Below are positions 63,301-64,000 of a stretch of 64,000 bases of DNA, piece after piece. The number at the start of each line of letters is the position of its first letter. Positions within the stretch are counted from its first letter, which is position 1. Below the pieces are notes generated by a model. That model was not told where the DNA came from. It saw nothing but the letters and a program-made list of their open reading frames with translations, and searched no databases. Position numbers and translations under genes: made by a program. The stretch is taken from NCBI GenBank assembly GCA_025345505.1, contig JANVCC010000270.1, positions 938,839 to 1,002,838 on the forward strand. The letters are read 5' to 3'. The DNA is from Todiramphus chloris collaris. Lineage: Eukaryota > Chordata > Aves > Coraciiformes > Alcedinidae.

Positions 63301-63694
63301 GACGTTGTTGTTCGTGTGATGCTTGAACTCCACTTAGAAGGAAACTTACCTGTACTATATTAAATTAACAACATGATCCCATAACTGTGTTATACTGATT
63401 GACACTGTAATTGTCTCTTCCATTGTTGGGTAGATTTCCTGTTGTTCTAACAGCAGCAACAACAACGAAATCTGTGACTGGATCCCAAAACTACATTTCC
63501 ACGAGAAAATCAGCCTCAAAACGCCAATTGCACAGGAGAAGAAATTAAGCCAAGGTGACTGTAAGAGTCAAGTGCCAAGGAAGGCTTTACCAGAGACCCC
63601 CCTCCTCCTACCTCGAGCATAGGGCGGGCGCTGTCGTGGATTGAGAGAATGTGCGTAATGTTGTTCTTACTCAACTGCTCCACATCTCGAGCAT
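39127..63694 (-). CDS. DUSP22: Dual-specificity phosphatase 22 (JSP-1/JKAP), partial: five 3' coding exons
   Basis: Exons (minus, 5' to 3'): 63694-63612, 49615-49566, 44301-44227, 42735-42564, 39312-39127, totalling 566 nt in one open frame with matching phases. Only the start, which in human DUSP22 is a myristoylated N-terminus reading MGNGMNKILPGLYIGNFK, is missing; it must lie beyond 64000. Visible parts are the DSP fold with [20 protein letters not shown], the general-acid region [10 protein letters not shown], and the P-loop signature HCLAGVSRS whose Cys codon is split between two exons. The tail is the long form ending SYSNYTTET. From family knowledge, DUSP22 is a small cytosolic, membrane-associated atypical DUSP acting on the JNK pathway and on Lck in T cells. 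All catalytic residues are intact. Confidence 0.97.
39313..42563 (-). other. DUSP22 intron before last exon
   Basis: About 3.25 kb with one CR1 copy (40633-41060). A purine-rich A/C tract lies at 41640-41700 and a G-then-A run at 42003-42026. No other exon recognised. Confidence 0.85.
40633..41060 (-). mobile_element. CR1: CR1 retrotransposon in DUSP22 intron
   Basis: Antisense copy starting with the ATCATAGAATCGTTTTGGTT tail, then CAGCACTGCCAGGGCACCAC, CTCCTGTCAGGAGCTGTCAG and CATGCTCTGTGAGACCAAGA. Same subfamily and extent as 29003-29466. Confidence 0.9.
42564..42735 (-). CDS. DUSP22: DUSP22 exon: catalytic P-loop and C-terminal core
   Basis: Completes the catalytic Cys and gives [36 protein letters not shown] and [15 protein letters not shown]. 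With the previous exon this forms HCLAGVSRS, a match to the HCxxGxxRS protein-tyrosine-phosphatase signature. Acceptor GATGCAG, donor GTAAGT. Confidence 0.97.
42736..44226 (-). other. DUSP22 intron after Cys-codon split
   Basis: About 1.5 kb interrupting the catalytic Cys codon. Contains a probable ancient MIR-like SINE on the plus strand (43425-43560) and a short A-run at 43752-43763. Confidence 0.85.
43425..43560 (+). mobile_element. Possible ancient MIR-like SINE remnant
   Basis: Blocks in the right order and spacing for the MIR 3' half: ATTATCCCTGTTTTACATA, GGAGACTGA, CAGTGACTCA, AGTAGCAAACTGAGGATTTA, and CCAGTGTTC. Highly diverged. Judged by eye against remembered consensus wording; an alignment would decide. 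Confidence 0.4.
44227..44301 (-). CDS. DUSP22: DUSP22 exon: helix before active site
   Basis: Completes Leu, then [20 protein letters not shown] and CLVH, plus TG of the catalytic Cys codon. Acceptor GTTTTCAG, donor GTACGT. Differs from human mainly at LAGAG against LRGES. Confidence 0.96.
44745..44784. repeat. 20-bp tandem duplication
   Basis: TACTAGGACATATCCAAGTG followed by the same unit with one C-to-T change. Confidence 0.95.
46213..46406 (-). CDS. Unassigned exon-like ORF with a transmembrane segment (candidate terminal exon)
   Basis: I do not recognise this. A good acceptor (ATTTCTCCTTTTCTGCAG) precedes an ORF that uses two bases of a split codon, then 63 residues and a stop. Charged PGEERPW leads into about 20 hydrophobic residues ([20 protein letters not shown]), then basic CKHTR and a Ser/Glu-rich short tail: the layout of the last exon of a type I membrane protein. 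An AATAAA in minus sense lies 430 nt beyond the stop (45777-45782); another inside the ORF (46268-46273) would truncate it. It cannot splice from the preceding DUSP22 exon in frame (immediate stop). No partner exons identified; may be chance. Confidence 0.25.
49566..49615 (-). CDS. DUSP22: DUSP22 exon: general-acid loop
   Basis: Fifty-nucleotide exon encoding [16 protein letters not shown] plus two bases of Leu. Contains the catalytic general-acid Asp in AADSPS. Acceptor TTTACACAG, donor GTAAGT. Human reads [17 protein letters not shown]. Confidence 0.97.
49785..49818. repeat. 17-bp tandem duplication near DUSP22 exon
   Basis: TGTTTCCACATCTGCTT twice, followed by a diverging partial copy. 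Confidence 0.9.
55709..55870 (+). mobile_element. CR1: CR1 3' end in DUSP22 intron
   Basis: GAGAGGCTGTGGAGTCTCCT, GGGTGACCCTGCTCTGGCAG, AGAGGTCCCTTCCAACCCCT and a tandem ATTCTATGATTCTATG end, the standard CR1 terminus. Confidence 0.9.
57377..57420. repeat. 22-bp tandem duplication
   Basis: Two copies starting AGGTACAACAGG and AGATACAACAGG, differing at two bases. Confidence 0.95.
59503..59950 (-). mobile_element. CR1: CR1 retrotransposon with reverse-transcriptase fossil, internally deleted
   Basis: 59503-59672 is a CR1 3' piece. Directly upstream in element sense (59673-59900) is decayed reverse transcriptase: [24 protein letters not shown] and [20 protein letters not shown], the palm motif of non-LTR enzymes. 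The catalytic FADD region that should follow is missing, so the copy is internally deleted and also frameshifted. Dead copy. Confidence 0.85.
63612..63694 (-). CDS. DUSP22: DUSP22 exon: N-terminal part of phosphatase fold
   Basis: Begins with two bases completing an Asp codon, then [20 protein letters not shown] and SARPMLE. Matches human ARDAEQLSKNKVTHILSVHD. Acceptor CCCACAG after a T/C-rich tract, donor GTAGGA. No upstream exon is found between here and 64000. Confidence 0.96.
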
Positions 63695-64000
63695 CTGTGG
63701 GAAAGGGGAAAAAAAGAAAGAGAATTTCTTTAATCTCTCAAAACAGCCCACTCCCCTTCCCAGCGTGCATGTGGAAAATTGCTTATTATGGGCACGTTTC
63801 TTTCTGAAGCTTCATAAAGCAAAGCAAAACCCCAAACGCAGCTGTTCTAGAAAGAGTGGGTAACAGGAAAACACACTGCTAACTCCAAAACAAATGATAT
63901 ACTATATAAAGATCAAGTTTAAGTCACTCAGGAATGTGTTCTTAAGTCAGAAGTTTCATGTATTTTGCATCTGAAATGTAATTCTGTGCACGCCTGTGTG
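63695..64000 (-). other. DUSP22 intron, continuing past window end
   Basis: Begins with a pyrimidine-rich acceptor tract; no further exon is visible before the window ends, so the first DUSP22 coding exons lie outside. Confidence 0.8.

Larger units (their letters stand above)
49616..63611 (-). other. DUSP22 14-kb intron
   Basis: Holds CR1 pieces at 55709-55870 (plus) and 59503-59950 (minus), A-runs at about 57184-57204 and 57239-57252, and short tandem duplications at 49785-49818 and 57377-57420. Open frames at 51000-51580 (both strands) and 62078-62497 (minus) have no recognisable domain. Nothing else supported. Confidence 0.85.

Overview
The window reads as a bird nuclear genome. It has long introns, GT-AG splice sites, CpG-rich promoter DNA and at least eleven pieces of CR1-type non-LTR retrotransposon, several ending in the ATTCTATG-like 3' tail typical of birds. 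I recognise no bacterial, phage, CRISPR or viral-genome structure. Two vertebrate genes account for all the coding sequence I can defend, both on the minus strand: IRF4 (complete coding region) and DUSP22 (its last five coding exons; the 5' exons lie beyond position 64000). The order DUSP22-IRF4 in the same direction matches the human 6p25.3 arrangement; EXOC2, the next human neighbour past the IRF4 3' end, is not seen here.

Layout. 1-8.2 kb: intergenic DNA downstream of IRF4, with three CR1 pieces and short tandem repeats. 8.2-23.2 kb: IRF4, a compact gene of about 15 kb. Its eight coding exons encode 446 residues, with the start codon at 21272 and the stop at 9892. It has a non-coding first exon ending at 23144, a TATA-like box at 23231-23236 in a CpG-rich promoter, and a 3' UTR ending near 8.2 kb. 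A 100-N assembly gap (22906-23005) lies in intron 1. 23.2-35.8 kb: intergenic, holding the IRF4 upstream CpG-rich DNA, simple repeats, two CR1 pieces and a second GC-rich patch at 29.5-30.0 kb. 35.8-64 kb: DUSP22, with a probable 3.3-kb 3' UTR (35.8-39.1 kb) and exons at 39.1, 42.6, 44.2, 49.6 and 63.6 kb separated by introns of up to 14 kb. Those introns carry CR1 copies, a probable ancient MIR-like SINE, and one unexplained transmembrane-type ORF behind a good splice acceptor (46213-46406).

The two proteins are not a pathway. IRF4 is a lymphoid transcription factor and DUSP22 is a small atypical dual-specificity phosphatase of MAPK and T-cell receptor signalling; they are linked by conserved synteny. 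Joining the exons I placed keeps every reading frame open and every splice phase consistent, which is the strongest evidence for both models. The most interesting leads are the orphan transmembrane exon inside DUSP22 and a pair of identical 92-bp CR1 blocks in direct orientation flanking the IRF4 DNA-binding-domain exons. Neither is proof of a new biological system.
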